A DNA stretch of 64,000 bases. Source: Branchiostoma floridae. Lineage: Eukaryota > Chordata > Leptocardii > Amphioxiformes > Branchiostomatidae. The notes under the pieces were generated by a model. It ran no database searches, was not told the origin of the DNA, and saw only the letters and a program-made list of their open reading frames with translations. The stretch spans positions 3,775,765 through 3,839,764 of the forward strand of contig NC_049988.1 in the NCBI RefSeq assembly GCF_000003815.2, given 5' to 3'. The position numbers and the translations under genes were made by a program. Shown here in pieces: positions 1 to 11,677 of this stretch (position 1 is the first letter of the stretch; each line of letters opens with the position of its first letter).

Positions 1-780
1 TACTCATCTTTTTCAGCCTCTATGATTTCATTGATCATACATCTTGTGTAAGTTTAGAGGAGGATAAACTCTTAAGGTTTTCCCTTCCTCCTGCACCTGT
101 TTTATGTTTCACCATTTTCTGTATTCATTATCATTTGGTTTGCATGCCACTGCATGCGCACTTCAAACCGCGAACTAGCTTCATCGAATGGCGTATTGAA
201 GAAATGCTGCGTTAACACTGAACATGGCAGAGTAGAACAGTTATGCGCCTGCATACCCTTTATAGTACGTAGAGCTTATTTGGCCATTTCAATGCCACTA
301 TAATTCGTGACCTGCTAATCACTCAAATTTTCAGGTAGAGCGTAATTGATGCATTCTACGTAACTGTTCTGTAATTGGCGACTGGGTTTAGCGTAATGTG
401 AAGGCAGCATGCAAAACTTTAACATAATACCTAGCCACGTAGGGCGTTAATGAATACAATTCACTAACCAAGAGCCAATTCGCCAAATAAAACAGTTTGA
501 AAGAAACTGGATATGATTGAAAACGGTTAGACGTTTCAACTAGCATCCACTAGTTTTCGCCAGTGAAACTGAAGACTTTTATACCCTAACTGTGAATGAA
601 GACAATTTTAAATGTCCAATAGGAAACGTTCATGGCTGACTTTTATCATTTTTTTTTACCTTTCTCCCCCAAACCATGTTAATGAAAGACCTGTTCGAAA
701 TTCCACCGGTCCCGCCATAATCTGGAGCCATCATAACCCTCTTACAACATGTCAGAAACGGTCACGACCCCCCCCCCTCC
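1..780. other. Noncoding stretch, no gene recognised
   Basis: Both strands show only short frames without recognisable domains or paired splice sites. Near 786-800 there is an isolated copy of the right-hand tip (ATCTGCTTGGAGAT) of the hairpin element family described at 7450-7642. Confidence 0.5.
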
Positions 781-814
781 CCAAACATCTGCTTGGAGAT
801 CAGACAGGCCGCAT

Positions 815-1260
815 TAATACAGAATAACTTTATTGCGCAACAATTGTAACAGTTACAATGTATGGCAATGTGAACAACTATATACTGATACAAATAACTA
901 ACAACTAATGTAATATAATATAACAGTATAAACAATCTAGTGAGTATCATAAAGCATTATCTCGTTTTTGCAATGAGTTGTAAATAAATTGGCCAACGTA
1001 GGCAGATATATTAACAGGACATGATAATATCAAATGGAATACCTCTGACCTAGCATGTGGTAGTACAATTTCGGACTTACATACAATATTTTGAAATAAC
1101 TTTTGACGGTCTTCTTCATAAGTCGGACAATCCATTACAAAATGAAATTCATTTTCTATGTCATTATGGCATGTGGGACAAAGTCTCTCATTGGCTGGTA
1201 TGTTGTAGTGTCGGCCCTTTTCAATTTGTAATGTGTGCACTAATCCTTAGTCTCGTTAGG
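815..1260 (-). pseudogene. 3' end of a non-LTR retrotransposon (RT C-terminus), decayed
   Basis: The minus-strand frame (about 1240 to 947) encodes the C-terminal zinc-knuckle-like tail common in LINE reverse transcriptases: the pattern CPTC followed by HFVMDCPTYEEDR, i.e. C-x2-C-x9-H-x4-C. Upstream on the minus strand the residues RLRISAH, which normally lead into this tail, lie in another frame, so a one-base frameshift breaks the ORF near 1240. Downstream (829-834, minus strand) is AATAAA, consistent with the element's own 3' UTR. Only the 3' end is present, as expected for 5'-truncated LINE insertions. No RT catalytic core is present. The exact clade cannot be assigned from this fragment. 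Confidence 0.75.
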
Positions 1261-1660
1261 TCATTTCTAAACAATTTGTTTTGAACAGATGAAAGCTATT
1301 TTTCGAAACAGAATTCTTTTTTGATTTTACAATAAGTACTGAGTTTGTTAAAACTTCTTTTAATTGATAAAAGGACTGCGCATTCCTAACATGACATCCG
1401 GTCAGGCCACTGCCAAACGTAAAGACTATCCTTGTGAGGAAAGCCTCGTCGTAACCCAAACTCTGAGAGTCGACACACAAAAAATGTCTTCAGATGGTGT
1501 AATCTCAGCCCCTGTGATTGTTTCTGACAGACTGGCTTTTAGTTTTAGCCAGGCTTTCGAATTCGAGAAATCGACGATGGAACTGACACCAACCACGTAG
1601 AAATTCCCCGGCGGGCGCTATTGAACTGGGCGGGCGGACAGCACTCCTGCGCCGTATGGA

Positions 1661-2480
1661 TAGCTATGGCGGTTCATACCGGTCAAAAGCCAAATACAAT
1701 GTATTTGGCTGAAATACAGTGTATTTCACCCCCAAATACACTGTATTTGGCTAATACATTGTATTTCAGCCAAATACAATGTACTTCAGCCAAATACAGT
1801 GTATCTCGCAAATACAGTGCGTTTCGCTAACACACTGTATTTCGCTGAATACAGTGTGTTAGCGAGATACATTGTATTTGGCTGAAATACAATGCATACA
1901 ACCTAATACACTGTACTGAGTATGTGCACTGTACTGACTTCTAATACACTGTGCTGACTCCTAATACGCTGTACCTAGTCTCATACATACATTCTATGTA
2001 ATTGTATGATGTATGTATATGTATACGTGCACATATTATAGTTCAGACATTACCTGCAGTACCACTTCACTCCGCCAGGTATGTTGCGCTCCACTACCAA
2101 ACACTATGTACAAGGGTATCATTACACGGATTATTACACGAACTTGTGTCAGCTGACGGAGGAAATGCATATACTCCTTTTTACGAAGTTACGGGAAGTG
2201 TGTAGCTTTTCTCTCTGTTTGTGTTCGCGTTCGTGTATTAACTATTTTGGCGAAATGTCACGTGCAACGCCGTAGCTTATTATAAGTTGTAACATATGTT
2301 TCATTCCATGCTCTGACAATGTGTTTTGCTGAAGATCCATATTTAGAATGATTAAATAGACTTCGTCTAGCATGAAGCCACACTGTATTTCATGTTTTCC
2401 TGCTAATTATATACTGTGTAGTACCACCACAATCCGCTTGTCTCTTTTTTGGCTACGAAAGGAGGTCTCTGGATAATCTC
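1661..2480 (+). repeat. Dispersed repeat copy 1 with AATACANTGTATT palindromes
   Basis: About 820 bp matching, in inverted orientation, 48317-49141. It opens with about 250 bp made of overlapping short palindromes of the form AAATACANTGTATTT separated by GGCT/AGCC words, then an AT-rich segment. The match includes identical landmarks such as GGCTACGAAAGGAGGTCTCT at the far end. Short frames shared by both copies are products of the repeat and not evidence for a gene. It is probably a non-autonomous mobile element; no TIR or target duplication is certain. Confidence 0.75.
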
Positions 2481-2483
2481 CAG

Positions 2484-3355
2484 TATTACAGACGGAAGAA
2501 TTCTGTTAGCTGACCTTCATGGAAACAATGAGCAGTAAGACAATGATGGTCTGCGTTATCATGTTATTTATTCATTATAGTTAAAGAAGTAACATCAATG
2601 ATTTACTTTTCATAGTAGAGGTAAGCTCCTACAAGTAAAATTAGCTACCCCACTTGTAGTGCATAACAGAAACCTAATCCAACCAGCACAGACAATATCC
2701 TCAGTTGTTTAACTACCTCCAAACTACATCTAAAACTATGAAGATTATTGACTAAATTTAAACGGGGTTATTAAAATGATAGCCATACTAGTTATCGTCG
2801 ACAGAATCACATCTCTTTAGGATAACATTAACAACGGAACACAATAAACTGCTTATAAAATGAAAAAATAGAGTCGGACAATTGGATCGTATAGCATGAA
2901 GCGACACTGCATTTCATGTTTACCTGCAAACACTGTGCAGTACCACTACAATGATAACAAAAAGCAACTATGGCTCATGCTGTTTCAACCCACAAAGGTA
3001 ATGTAATTTTTTATCATTTAGTCATCCGTATTGGCCAAATGTACAATATTCCTCGCAAAGTGTTTAAAGAAGAACAGTAACAAGGAATAATTCTACGTGT
3101 TCAAGTACACATAGGAAGTACACATGTCAAAATACACTATTTGCATACACATGAAAATACATATGAATACATAGGTATAATACAACGTTTGATAAAATAG
3201 ATTATTTACTAACAGTGATAACCAAATCGGCGTACTTATACATGATAAGATCAGCAAAATACGCGTCATGTTGGGCGCTTGCCATGATAGGGCATGGCAT
3301 GACATTAAGTAAACAGCAAAATTGACGTTGAAACGCTTAAGAGCAATCAAAGCGA
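2484..3355. other. AT-rich spacer with a fragment of the 1661-2480 repeat
   Basis: No gene recognised. Bases about 2884-2955 repeat, in direct orientation, the tail of the preceding element (the word AGCATGAAG followed by CATTTCATG). The stretch lies downstream (3') of the integrase gene and may hold its 3' UTR; I see no AATAAA close to the stop codon. Confidence 0.45.
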
Positions 3356-6300
3356 CTAGATATCCTGGTAATGTAGGATGATTACTTTTGCCAGTAAATA
3401 CTTGTCCCTCCCATTCCCGTTTTCTGGTTCAAAGGGTAAAACTTCCCTGAAAAGTGCCTCAATACATTCCTGTTGGACTTCTAGTACTCCAAAACGACAT
3501 ATTCGAATGAGGTAGTGTTCGTCGCTTTCATTCTCGATAAGTGTTTCCACGTCAATGGGAGGTCCATTATAATACTCGTATACAGACGTATACTCAGAAT
3601 GTCTGTACCGTTGATATCCGGTTAGTCTCATCTGATTTGGTGACATGTAGCTACGTGTTCTGATGGGATGTAAGTTGTAATCAAGTCTAAATTCCTCAAG
3701 CGCTGTGTTGATTATGGGAAGGTATACAAAATGAAGTGCGAAAATGTCTACATCTGATAACGTATCCAGTATTCCCTCCTCTTCGAAGTCTTCGAAGAGT
3801 TTTTTGAATTCTCGAGTGCAATGTTGTCCCACCTCGCCCCAAAAACGCTCAATAGGAACGTTGTGTACAGACGAGCCTTTAAAATGTGCATTATGTTGGT
3901 GCCCCCGAAGGTTAACCATAAACCTGCCTATTTCTACGTTTTCTGACCCTCTGTCAGTTCTTATCCTACTGGGAAAACCATATTCCCTGACACCCAACAG
4001 GAATGCCCTTTTCATCAGGTCAGCTGTATTATATCCTGCGGCGCTGAGAAAAGTGCACGTCCTAGAGTAGCCGTCAACACCACCTTGGATGGAGATTCCC
4101 CAGCGGACCGCATGCCGGCTATAGAAAGTATTGGAAGATTGTAACTTATGTTAGCCACACTATAATATAACTGCAATTACTTCATAAATCAAATATGGGT
4201 TGTTTGTTCACTCTAATGTAATTGATAATTGTCGTTTCAAATCTTTTAACTTCAAAGTAAAACCTAAAAACTACAATGATAAATTTGAAAACGGCAAAAT
4301 CTCGCTTCTATAACAGCCTCATCTTGCTAAGCTTCATTGTTGAGTCAAATGTGCCGGTACGTCACTCACGTGGGTACATAAGACAACATCCTGAACCGAT
4401 GAGGAAGGAACTGAAGTATGGTTGCACATATACACAAGTCAGCTTAGCTTCACAAGCCAGCTTATAAAAAAATAGTGTGTCTCAGTCATGCATGTGGATC
4501 ACAGTAGATAATGACTCAGATAGAATTTTCAGTCTTACAGAGCCTATACTGGTTTCTTATACTAACAACTGGATGCAAAAATTGTGAATGGTACGATAGT
4601 GGGGAGGGGGAATACCCTGTGTCTTTTTCCTTTAAGCCCCGGTCACAAGAATCGTACGATTGACAGCGATGGTGATTTTATGCTTGGTATAAGCGCAGTA
4701 CGTCGTAAGCCGGGAAGAATCGGAAGCAATGGTTTAAATATATAAAGTTGTGGTCCCAAGAATCGTAGCGCAGCGTACAATGAGGTCATAAGAGCGTACC
4801 TGCGTCAATCGCGGGTGAATCGGGGAGCATCCTATGACGAAAATAGAGCTGAAATAGATTTTGAACATGTTCAAAATTTCTGCACCGTCGTACGATTTTT
4901 ATTGCCCCCATATCAGACTTCTGTAAGTGGGGCAGAATTGAGCAGATTGTAACATTGTTGTTTTTCTGGTTATGTTGGTATGTTTTGTTATGCTTTTGTT
5001 GTGTTTCTGGGATGCAGCTTATTATCATAGAAGTGTAAAGTCTGGCAATCTTCAACATCACTGTCGCCTTGTTGGCACCAAGAAACTAGTTAGCATCATC
5101 GTGATCACTGTGGATGCAAATCATATTCTTTGATCAGTACATCAAAGAGAAGCCATATAGGTGATACGTTACATAGAAGTGTTAGGCCCACTTCCCTACT
5201 GTGAAACTGTCTGGATGTATGTCTGTGAAGTCCCGACTTACAGCTCCCGTGCGTGTCAATGGCATTACCTGTGTCTTGCGTGTGTTTCCTAGTCCTGTAG
5301 TTTAATAGTCCTTTGTGCAGCATTCTAAAGAACCGGGGTCCACAACATCGACCCCACCACTTCTTACACTTCATTACAGCCATTTTTTCTACTGATGAAG
5401 TTAAAGATTTATAAATTCTTAGCATGTGGTCATCGGGTTTCAGTTTCCCCTGATATTGTCGTTGTTGACGAAAAAAGAAACTATATCAGTTGCAAATGTT
5501 CACTGTAGCAACCCGAGAACAAGAGCCCGTAGAAGAGCCTGCGTTCAAGGCAATATTTTCCACGTGGCAGATTCAGTATCACGCATAGGTGATGCATGCA
5601 TTTGTTTGATGGCTACATACTCGTGGGTTCATAATTAGATCAGATCTCAGCACTCCCCTGTTTCGGGTCAGTTTACCATAACCGTAACCATGGGGAAACT
5701 TGAACAGAAATGCAGGCTTATGATATAATGTTTATGATATGATTTTTGTCTGATGGTATTTTTTTCTTGATAGCATATCATTAAAAAAAAGCAAAATATG
5801 ATTTTCGAAAAAGCCTGACTCGTAAAGACGGCAAGTAGGCCGATATAACCATACTAGTACCTGATTTGAATCTATGTTTGTAAGACTCATTTTGTTATGG
5901 TTTCTTTTGATTTGTTTTTTTAGGCATCATAGGAAAGTATTCAACAGCTAGGTTCACATTTGCTTGGTTAAAGAAGCACAAAAGTGGTCAGGCGGCTATT
6001 CAAAAGAGACATTAGTGGTAAAATCGTACGACACTGGAAAAATTTTGGACATCATCCGATGCTCTACGATGGCTGATTTTGATTACGATTTAGCTGCGAT
6101 TCACTGCGATTATCGTGCGATATCTGGAATATGCCATCGCAAGGACGTTGTGCGATTCTTTTGACCGGGGCTTTAGGTGATCAACTGTACGTCGCTGATC
6201 TAAACCAAACGCGGTGGTTTTTAAGCGGTCGAGTGACCACAGCGAAAACCGCGAACATAAAACCACTGCGAACATTTCCGCATTTACGGTACCTGATTCT

Positions 6301-9300
6301 CCTGGGGTGTCCGTTTAGCTTGTGATAACTGTCAATGTGCCATATCCATCCTGAAAAGAAAGTGATACATATATCGTAAGATTTCGATTATCCGGGGGTT
6401 TTTACCCTCATAAATTTCTACCACTAAACGCTCTAAAATATCACCTTTTACAAGTTATCAAGTGTAAGGTCTTCCATCTTTTTACCATGCGGAACACCTG
6501 TGTATTATACAACATTGCTAGATTTAAGTGGACTGTTGATAAACTCTGTCCCCTGTCCCTTGTCATGCTGCCGAAATATTTCTGCAATTGTGTGATAAAT
6601 AAACACCCAGCCCCAACCCTCTACGTGCAGCACACACATACACACGTTTTCACCACTTAACACTTGTTGTTTGATAATATGGCTGACATCCTCTAGGAAC
6701 CCAATTTATGCGAGCTTGAAATAAAAAATGTTTTGCCCAAAAGTTGCCTTCATTATGAAATCTAAGAGTTCGTGAATGTTGAGCAAATGACGAAACAGTA
6801 GATTCTTTATTTTTGTCCTTTCATTAACAGTGTAATAAAATCAACATGTACTTAGCAGAGTACAAAGTAATGACACCTCACCTGGACACACTGCCCGGTA
6901 AGGCTGTCTTCTTATCGGTATCGGGAACCGCGCTTCTATTCGGAGGCCACCCACACGTTGTAATGAGGCAGAAATTCGTCTTCTTTGGACAATCACTCCT
7001 TCGCGTCGCAATGCTCCGACTGCCATGGATCTACCACAGTTTGGGTCTCTTGCCAAAATGCGCCCCATGGTTGCGTCTAAATCGTTGTCTGGAATGTCGG
7101 TGTATCGATTTTGTTGCAGTAAGCCGAGGTCTCTTCTCCTCCTGTACATGGTGGACGCTGACACGCCTGTGTATTCAGGAAAAAAATTATATATATAGAA
7201 ATTTAGTTCGATCGAAACCCGCTTCAACCGATTACTACTAGTATATAACCACTATTAAGGAAAAAATCGCAAAATAAGTTAAGTATTTTCATCAACGGAT
7301 TAGGGCAAAAGAAAATGGACCTGGCAATGTTCACCCGCCAAGGAAAACAATGGACAGTCCACGGCTTCTTCTCACCTGTACGTGATTACGTTAATTGTGC
7401 TGGAAGCGGATTCGTTTGTGTTTTTTGTTCCGCGCCAGACATTGCTAGTTACTCTCCAAGCAGAGGTCGAGTCGCGGAGATATGGTAGTAGCCGAAAAAA
7501 AATACACCGGCGCTACTCTCCAAGCAGAGGTTGAGTCGCGTAGATATAGTAGTAGTCTGTAAAATTACACCGGCGCTCCTCTTACTGTAAGAGGAGCCAA
7601 CTACTACTATATCTACGCGACCCAACCTGTGCTTGGAGAGTATTGCTAGTTCCAACTTCCAAGAGAGACTTTTCAATGTTTGAAATGGGAATTTGAAAAT
7701 ATAATAGGGTTGTCGAGGAGGCTCTCAAGATACAGTTACAAAGTAACGATTAGTATCGAGTGGATATCCAGTCTGTCATGATCTATCGGGCTTCCGCAAC
7801 TTAGAGAAACCTGAACCGGACTGGTATAGGAATTTTTTGTTACCCCCCTACCAACAATAGATTTTTCTTATTTCTGTCCTTTCACATCTTAAGGTGCACT
7901 CTCACTGCACTTTCATCAAGCTTGCGTCACTGTCGATATTCGTCAAGATATTTAACTAATTTCAGTGAAAGGGAACGAAATTTCTTACTTTTTATGTATT
8001 TTTTCGTCACCTAAGGCCACGTTGATTTGATTATATGGATGACATCCGCGCTCGCACCAATTTTCGGCCATTTCCAAAAAAAAAGTTTTCGACCACACAA
8101 TAAATTGTGCAAATCAGCTGTAAAATGAGCACAAATATTCCGTAGATTGGAAAAAAAAGTATCAGAAAACAGATAACTAATGCCATATATACAATGTCAA
8201 CATGAATCTAAAGTCAAAGAATAAGATGTGAAAGGACGGAAAGAAAAAAATCTATTGTTGGTTGGGGGAGGTACCAGTACAAAAAATTCAGGTCCAGAGT
8301 ATACCATACTATGTGTGTTTAGGCCTATGTTCAACCTTCCTGGCCACTTTGATTTCATACTGAAGACAACTTTTTTTTTGGCCAAACTTTTTTTTATTCG
8401 CTCGCTCGCATCAGTTTTGGAGTTCCCGGAGGATGTCATCCATACCATCAAATCAACATGGCCTAAGTTCTTCATGTGACGCAAGTGCAGTACGTGAGAG
8501 TGCACCTTTACTCTTTGACTTTAGATTTATTTTGGCATTCCATGACATTAGTTATCTTTTTTTCTGATACTTATTTTTTTCAATCTACGGCCTGATGTGC
8601 TCATTTTACAGCTGCTCTGTACGATTTACGGCGTGGTCGAAAACTTTTTTTTGGAAATGGCCGAAAATTGATGCGCGCGGATGTCATCCATATAATCAAA
8701 TCAACACGGCCTAACCTAAAAAATGCATATTTCATGTGGTTACCTTGAAGTCTTGCTTCGACGTTGAATGGAATTCCTGCGTTGAATGACTCTTGAATGG
8801 ATGTTGGATCGATGATGTACCTTGGTCTTCCGCCGGTATTCTCTTGTACCGGATTCCTCTGATCGGCCACAGCTTCGATTCGCCGTCTACACTCCTCAAG
8901 TGTCCCTCCCATGTTTTCTGCAAGCTGACGCAGTTCTATGTTGAGCCCATCTATGGATGGCGTTCGCTCTTGGCCATTTAATCGCTGTAGCCTTGCTCGC
9001 ATCACCCGGATTTCGCTCACAATGCGTTGGACTTCTTGTTCCTGTTCTGTCATTTCTTGCAGGCTGCAAGCTGAATTTAGACTCTCCCTAGCCCCACGCC
9101 ACACGGTCTGTGCATTGTGCAAAAGGTCACTAACTTCTTCTGGAGTAACGCCTGTGGAGAAAATAGGATAGGAATTTACTATAAATGACATTGAAAGAAT
9201 ACCAATATTGACATGTAATTACTGAAGCTCTAAATAAGGTTTCATGAAGGAGGTTTTTTTCGGCTCCTTTTACACTTGGCCTATCCTGCTGTACTAGTTC

Positions 9301-9689
9301 GCTTGTACGACTAAATCTAAGAACTATGACCTTTGCGGAAAAGTTACATCATTCCATCTCTAGCTGTATTGATCGAAAGAGATAATTACAAATTACTCTA
9401 ATTCTGACAGCTGTCTTTTATCGTTCACTATGTAAGGTAAGATAGCTATAGTTGAAAGGTACCTCTATATAAATGTTTATCAGTCCTTCGGTAGGCACTG
9501 CAAGACAGAAACTACTACACAGAAGACGGAATTCATAAATACACAATGTTTCCTCCAAATGTTCAAGTGGTAAGTTTGTATTTACTGTCTTCCTTCAATG
9601 ATTCAAATAAAGCTCGGCTTACCTGCAACATATACAAAAATCCCAGTGACAGCTAGGATTCCGAGGACTTGAAGAATTCGAGGTTTCAT
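3356..9689 (-). CDS. Integrase-core (DDE) domain protein with N-terminal hydrophobic leader, 5 exons
   Basis: Exons on the minus strand are 9689-9623, 9151-8744, 7166-6882, 6350-6293 and 4118-3356; each junction has AG/GT and the phases match (1,1,1,2), giving 1581 nt with stop, about 526 residues. Residues 1-22 are a hydrophobic leader (LQVLGILAVTGIFVYVA). Residues 23-150 are a polar, probably coiled-coil region ending in GRPRYIID. About 155-240 is the HTH-like region of this family (VSASTMYRRRRDLGL, DPNCGR). The rve fold carries D260 in WHID, D328 in RTDRGSENVE and E363 in IERFW, so the DDE triad is complete with 34 residues between the last two. The family is the multicopy animal integrase-core group descended from transposons; members are intron-bearing and often intact. 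The role is unknown. The introns hold several nested MITEs. Whether the leader is a signal peptide, a membrane anchor or neither cannot be decided here. Confidence 0.85.
4635..6172. mobile_element. PIF/Harbinger-like element in intron 4 of the integrase gene
   Basis: Inverted termini AGCCCCGGTCACAAGAATCG (left) and the complement of a near-identical sequence at the right are flanked by TTA at 4632-4634 and 6173-6175, the 3-bp TWA target duplication typical of PIF/Harbinger elements. It is 1538 bp long. Internal copies of the tip word AAGAATCGTA near 4757 suggest internal rearrangement. No intact transposase is seen; a minus-strand frame at 5105-5425 is not recognisable. Confidence 0.75.
7450..7642. 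mobile_element. Hairpin MITE (TACTCTCCAAGCAGA tips), integrase intron 2
   Basis: Begins TACTCTCCAAGCAGAGGT and ends with the complementary tip GCTTGGAGAGTA. It is flanked by TTGCTAGT at 7442-7449 and 7643-7650 (8-bp target duplication). The left tip occurs twice (7450 and about 7513), a tip-in-tip duplication. The stem arms read GAGTCGCGTAGATATAGTAG and its complement, the same arm type as the copy at 40683. Confidence 0.8.
7892..8507. mobile_element. MITE with AGGTGCACTCTCAC termini, nested
   Basis: Inverted termini AGGTGCACTCTCAC and GTGAGAGTGCACCT, flanked by TTA at 7889-7891 and 8508-8510. It sits exactly where the intact outer family member reads continuously (compare about 56468-56478). 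It contains another complete element at 8015-8463. Confidence 0.75.
8015..8463. mobile_element. Innermost MITE (GGCCATGTTGATTTG family), complete
   Basis: Full 449-bp copy in the opposite orientation to 56223-56659, with TAA at 8012-8014 and 8464-8466 as the 3-bp target duplication. It is the third nesting level in this intron. Confidence 0.8.
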
Positions 9690-9896
9690 CCTTGTGATGA
9701 AAGTGATGCTTGATACGGTGTGAATATCCACCGACGCGCGAAGCGTTTCTTATCCGAATACGTCTTGCGCAGGGATATTTGTGTTACTAGCCAAGTTACA
9801 AGGATCATTGGGCGGTACGCTTCATTTTCAGCAGCAGACAACGCGATCCGCTGTTGTACGAGCCAGATGTTTTGGAGATGACCTGATGGAAGTTTA

Positions 9897-10095
9897 GAAT
9901 GGTCACACCTATTTGCTTTTCAGTTCATCAAAAAATCACACGTAGTTGACAGCATTTACACCACAATAGCAGGCTATGTGCTAGCTGCGTTGCCAGTGAT
10001 AGAAACATAGTAGATCAAATCCAGATGTCCTTTCAGCTTTCGTAAAAATAGCTGAAGAATAACGCACCTTACTCACAAAAATATACACACAGTTG
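9897..10095. repeat. Local direct repeat, copy A
   Basis: Matches 11678-11855 with about 85-90% identity by eye: ATGGTCACACCTATTTG at the start and CACAAAAATATACACACAG at the end are shared. Copies lie 1.78 kb apart in direct orientation. Confidence 0.65.
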
Positions 10096-11124
10096 TTTTC
10101 GTTTCCCGTCGCTTCTCTTATTTCTACAGTGTCTGCCGCTGACAAATTTGTCAAATTATGTGTATCCGGACTAGAAAAAGGAGTACATTTGTATCGCGAA
10201 AAACGCATACCCCTGATGTGTCGCGTCCGAATTCATCCTGGCATGTGCCTTCCAAAACTTTAATCACTACACAAATACTACCCAAACAAGCGGGTACCAC
10301 TTGCGTATTAGATACCTATACATGGACTATTCTATAGTGCAAGATGCCAGGACAACTCCTGTTGACAATTAACTTTGGACATGCGTCCTGTCTATGTCCA
10401 CTTTTCCAAGACCCCGGGCGTCTCTCTATACTAAGCCGAAGAAAATTCAAAAGGCTCAGATTGTTAAAACTTTAAATGGAATGATAGACTTTTCATCATG
10501 TGTAAGAACGCAGAACTGTTATTTCAAGCGCATTCATTTTCGTTACACTTTGAAAAATCACCATTTTCCATGCATTCCCCATGACTTCCAAATGTCACAT
10601 ATTGTCCCGAGTTTCTGTTCTGCAAGGAGGCCGACAAGTGTCTTTGATTCCACCGCCACTTCGCGCCCCACATAGGAAAATGGAACTGGAATAGCCACGC
10701 CTTGCAAGAGACGGCATTGTTTACATTATGAGAACATCCCGTCATAACCTGGATTCAATCAACTGTTCGTTCACATCACAATGAAAAGACTTTACAATAC
10801 GCATGTTTGTTTTGAAGGCCAATTACGCCTCCCACAGGATTGAACCATGGACTGCATGTAGCAGTTTGACCAGCGCTGTGACAAGTTTCTAGTCTCTATA
10901 TGCGTGTCTTGATTTGAACGGGCTTTGATACCCCGTTCAGTTTGTGTCCTACCACCGACGCAAAATCTGAATGCTTTGCAACGCTTTTGTATTTGAAATG
11001 GGTGAAACCACATCAAGCCCATCGGCTGGCTTTCTAAATGTGTATAACTTTATTTCACAACTATAGTACAAGGTACAAAGTAAGGCATATACGTAACTTA
11101 ACTTAAAAGGCAGATAAGTTTTTG

Positions 11125-11144
11125 CAAGGAGGTTAACCTCCTTG
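11125..11144. repeat. Perfect 20-bp palindrome CAAGGAGGTTAACCTCCTTG
   Basis: Two CAAGGAGGTT tips meet head to head with no spacer. The same tip recurs near 12186, 21533, 41191 and 41711, which suggests these are termini of one MITE family, here reduced to fused ends. Confidence 0.6.
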
Positions 11145-11677
11145 GTTTTTTGACACTTTGTATGGCATCATGGAACTTCGGGCGCTTTTTACCATAGCAA
11201 CAGCCATGCGTCACTTTTTTTTACTCTCAGTGTCGCGTGCCGAGGGCGTGGCTCATAGCCGTCGGCCACTTTCATTACGCATGTACGTGAAAGTTGTTTT
11301 TTAACGCGTGGCACGTCCAAACATTTACCAGTATGATGCGGACTCGGGAAGAACTAATTGTAAACCGGGGGTTCATCTTTATTCTATGACAAAGTGAGCA
11401 ATTTTTTTCTAGGATTGCAGCCCCGCTGGTAATACAAATTAGCCCGCCTTTAAAAAAGATATTGTGCATTAAAATAAAGGAACTTCGGTCCTCCGAGCAC
11501 CCCCCCCCTCCCCTATAAGCAACCAAAAGCGAAATTGTCCTTGTCTTCTACTTCTCTCGGCTCTTCATTCTCTCTCTCCAAATAGATAAGAGCAGAGGGC
11601 CAGACATGGTCGAGACACACCACAGGCCATTGGTTATTTTCGTCTTCCTGTTATTCACTTTGAAGCTCTGTCATCAA

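Larger units (their letters stand above)
7815..8711. mobile_element. Outer MITE copy (GGCCATGTTGATTTG family), split by a nested insertion
   Basis: Bases 7815-7891 and 8511-8711 together match the interior and right end of the intact family member at 56223-56659. They are separated by the element at 7892-8507. The right terminus (AATCAAATCAACACGGCC) is followed by TAA. The left terminus is missing. The right end stops 32 bp from the exon at 8744-9151. Confidence 0.7.

Noticed and set aside
1364-1600. 78-residue plus-strand frame near the LINE fragment
   Set aside because: No domain, no splice context, and it overlaps decayed retroelement sequence.
9546-9573. Plus-strand mini first exon (MFPPNVQ then GTAAGT)
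   Set aside because: A short ATG-to-donor run, but it lies inside intron 1 of the minus-strand gene and no second exon could be matched.
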